DNA of 64,000 bases. Source: Falsiroseomonas ponticola (lineage in GTDB: Bacteria > Pseudomonadota > Alphaproteobacteria > Acetobacterales > Acetobacteraceae). Shown here piece by piece: positions 62,086-64,000 of this stretch; position 1 is the first letter of the stretch; the number at the start of each line of letters is the position of its first letter. Location: positions 124,001 through 188,000 of the forward strand of contig NZ_JAERQN010000012.1 in NCBI RefSeq assembly GCF_016805305.1, in the 5' to 3' direction. The position numbers and the translations under genes are program-made. The notes beneath the pieces are model-generated. The model saw only the letters and a program-made list of their open reading frames with translations, ran no database searches and had not been told where the DNA came from.

Positions 62086-64000
62086 ATGCGCCTCGACCCC
62101 CGGTCCATCCGGTTCCGGCTGCTGGGCGGCTTCCTGGCGGTGATCGCGGCCTTCGGGCTGGCGGCCGGCCTGGCGCTGATCAAGGCGGAGCAGCTGCGCG
62201 ACGCCAATGCGGGGCGCGATGCCGCCTTCGCCGCGCTGGGCGGCACGGCATCCGCCGCGCGGGCCGTGGGCGATGCGCGGCAGCGCCTGGCGGCCTACCA
62301 GGCGAGCGAGGCGGCGGCGGAGCGCGACGCGCTGCTGGCGCAGCTGCAGGCGCTGGAGGGGCAGCTGGCGAGCCTGCCGGGCAGCCCCGGGCCGGGGGCG
62401 CTGACCGAGGCGGGGCGGGCGCTGACGGAGGCGCTGGCCGAGCGCGGGGCGGCCGCCGGCGCGCTGGCCGGGGCGAGCGGCGCGCTGGGCAACCCGGTCA
62501 GCACGCTGGCGGATATCGCCGCGCGCAGCGGGGATGCGGGGCTGGTCGCCCAGGTGATGCGCCTGCAGGCGAGCTATGCCGTCATCCTCGGGGCCATCGG
62601 GCGCTATGCCGGCAGCGAGGAACGGCGCGACGCGGCGCTGGCCACGGAGGAATCCGCCCGGCTGCGCGGCATCGCGCAGGAGATCGCCGGCAACGGGACC
62701 CTGACCGCGCGGGCGCAGCGGATGACGCAATCCATCCTGACCGCCGCCGATGCGCTGCTGCAGGCGCAGGGCCGGCTGGACGCCACCATCGCCGCCCGCC
62801 AGGCGCGGGCGCAGGCGATGGAGGCGCTGCTGGCCCGGGCCTCCGACGGGGTGAATGCGGCGCGGGACGCGGCGGGGCAGCGCTTCGCGGCGATGACGGC
62901 GGCGACGCAGGCGGCGGCCGATGCGCAGCGCATGGCGCTGCTGGGCGGCGCGGCGCTGGCCTCCGCGCTGGGGCTGGTGCTGGCGGTGCTGATCGGCCGG
63001 GCGACGACGCGGCCCATCCTGGCGCTGGGCCGGCGCATGGACGGGATGGCGGCGGGCGCGCTGGAGGAGCCGGTGCCGGGCGGCGAGCGGCGCGACGAGA
63101 TCGGCGCCATGGCCCGCTCCGCCGAGACCTTCCGGGCCGGGCTGCTGCGCGCCCGCGCGCTGGAGGCGGAGGCGGAGGAGGCGCGCCAGGCCGCGGAGGC
63201 GGCGCGGCTGGCCGCGCAGCGGGAGCTGGCGGACCGGGTGCAGGCGCAGTTCGGCGCCGTGGTGCAGGGGCTGGGCGATTCGGCGGGGCTGCTGGACGGC
63301 TCGATCGCCAGCCTCTCCGGCACGGCGGATGAGACGGCGCGGCGCGCCTCCTCCGTCTCCGTCGGGGCGGAGGCGATGACCGCCACCGTGCAGACCGTGG
63401 CCGCGGCGACCGAGGAGCTGGCGGGATCGGTGCAGGAGATCAGCCGCCAGGTGGCGCGCGCGGCGGAGGTGAGCCGCCAGGCGGTGGCGGATGCCGGCGC
63501 GGCGAATGACCGCATGGCGGGGCTGTCGGAAGCCGCGGGGCGGATCGGCGACGTGCTGAAGCTGATCGGGGACATCGCCGGGCAGACCAACCTGCTGGCG
63601 CTGAACGCGACGATCGAGGCGGCGCGGGCCGGCGATGCGGGCAAGGGATTCGCGGTGGTGGCCAGCGAGGTGAAGGCGCTGGCCGGGCAGACCGCCCGCG
63701 CGACGGAGGAGATCGGCCAGCAGATCACCGGCATCCAGGGCGCGACGCGGGAGGCGGTGGAGGCGATCCGCGGCATCGCCGGGATCATCGAGCAGGTGGA
63801 CCAGATCGCCACCACCATCGCCGCGGCGGTGGAACAGCAGGGCGCCGCGACGCAGGAGATCGCGCGCAACGTGGCGGAGACCGCGTCCGGCACCCGGCAG
63901 GTATCCTCCAACATCGCCCATGTGAGCGCCGGCGTGGACGCCAACAGCCAGGCGCTGCGCACGCTGCGCGACGCGACCGGGGAGGTGACGCGGCAGGGCC
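62086..64000 (+). CDS. Methyl-accepting chemotaxis protein (3'-truncated by window edge)
   Basis: Open for 638 codons from ATG 62086 to the end of the window with no stop. TM1 is near residues 10-32 ([20 protein letters not shown]), followed by an Ala-rich helical periplasmic region to about 280, TM2 near 282-302 ([20 protein letters not shown]), a HAMP domain ([11 protein letters not shown]... onward), and the cytoplasmic signalling hairpin with [19 protein letters not shown] near residue 505. It should signal to CheA/CheW. The remaining C-terminus, including any receptor-docking tail, is outside. It is co-directional with the orphan DctP gene. Confidence 0.93.
   Translation, partial: MRLDPRSIRFRLLGGFLAVIAAFGLAAGLALIKAEQLRDANAGRDAAFAALGGTASAARAVGDARQRLAAYQASEAAAERDALLAQLQALEGQLASLPGSPGPGALTEAGRALTEALAERGAAAGALAGASGALGNPVSTLADIAARSGDAGLVAQVMRLQASYAVILGAIGRYAGSEERRDAALATEESARLRGIAQEIAGNGTLTARAQRMTQSILTAADALLQAQGRLDATIAARQARAQAMEALLARASDGVNAARDAAGQRFAAMTAATQAAADAQRMALLGGAALASALGLVLAVLIGRATTRPILALGRRMDGMAAGALEEPVPGGERRDEIGAMARSAETFRAGLLRARALEAEAEEARQAAEAARLAAQRELADRVQAQFGAVVQGLGDSAGLLDGSIASLSGTADETARRASSVSVGAEAMTATVQTVAAATEELAGSVQEISRQVARAAEVSRQAVADAGAANDRMAGLSEAAGRIGDVLKLIGDIAGQTNLLALNATIEAARAGDAGKGFAVVASEVKALAGQTARATEEIGQQITGIQGATREAVEAIRGIAGIIEQVDQIATTIAAAVEQQGAATQEIARNVAETASGTRQVSSNIAHVSAGVDANSQALRTLRDATGEVTRQG

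Noticed and set aside
61720-63962. Long minus-strand open frames opposite the last 2 kb
   Set aside because: The plus strand holds an unbroken chemoreceptor frame with transmembrane, HAMP and signalling-hairpin motifs; the minus-strand frames show only composition bias.

Overview
This 64 kb window is bacterial chromosomal DNA of very high G+C. Coding density is close to complete: the longest gap between genes is about 260 bp, and many neighbouring genes overlap by 4-17 bp. Five tripartite-tricarboxylate-type (Bug/TctC) solute receptors, several ABC and TRAP uptake systems, CoA-ester enzymes and short-chain dehydrogenases suggest a nutritionally versatile alphaproteobacterium, most like Acetobacteraceae of the Roseomonas type. 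That placement is inferred from gene content and base composition, not from a marker gene. I saw no rRNA, tRNA, CRISPR, insertion sequence, integrase or phage gene.

Layout. 1-6295 (+): the end of an acyl-CoA dehydrogenase, an enoyl-CoA hydratase, a Bug receptor, an Asp/Glu/hydantoin-racemase-like protein lacking both catalytic cysteines, a second Bug receptor and a heparinase II/III-like enzyme. 6279-12911: a TetR repressor divergent from a complete RND efflux operon (adaptor, pump, outer-membrane factor), with a perfect 18-bp palindrome between them. 12921-19210 (-): a cyclic-amide-type catabolic operon (orphan NitT/TauT-like binding protein, dihydropyrimidinase/hydantoinase, SDR without the YxxxK motif, DUF1445 hydro-lyase-like protein, GlcG-like protein, Bug receptor, DenD-like dehydrogenase), divergent from a GntR/FCD regulator at 19329. 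20111-21556: a zeta-class GST convergent with a fumarylacetoacetase-family protein. 20765-31414 (-): an IclR regulator heading a fused HyuA-HyuB oxoprolinase/hydantoinase, a complete peptide-type ABC transporter and the fumarylacetoacetase-family gene; a 17-bp IclR-type palindrome lies just upstream.

31528-36576 (+): CorA-like transporter, methyltransferase, MmgE/PrpD protein, SDR and Bug receptor. 36663-38221 (-): FAD-binding flavoprotein and a small DUF1289 four-cysteine protein. 38485-39450 (+): another Bug receptor. 39666-41606 (-): an old-yellow-enzyme/iron-sulfur reductase. 41678-52379 (-): a long operon in which a peptide-type ABC transporter is split around an SDR and a three-subunit FAD/FAD/2Fe-2S dehydrogenase of the opine oxidase / hydroxyproline dehydrogenase / HCN synthase type, preceded by a Gfo/Idh/MocA oxidoreductase and an enoyl-CoA hydratase. 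52544-57503 (+): CoA-transferase, MaoC hydratase and a full TRAP transporter. 57600-59360: an MsbA-like ABC exporter. 59401-60987: cysteine synthase divergent from a cysteine-free Rrf2 regulator. 61083-64000: an orphan TRAP binding protein directly followed by a chemoreceptor that runs off the window.

Functionally, the window is a series of uptake-plus-degradation modules, each pairing a binding protein or transporter with enzymes for CoA-ester, cyclic amide/imide, amino-acid-like or organic-acid substrates, and several with their own regulator. Non-coding features of note are a 51-bp perfect palindrome next to a second large inverted repeat (52410-52514), operator-like palindromes beside TetR, IclR and GntR genes, strong hairpins directly downstream of several binding-protein genes, and a dispersed C-tract/G-tract hairpin repeat.
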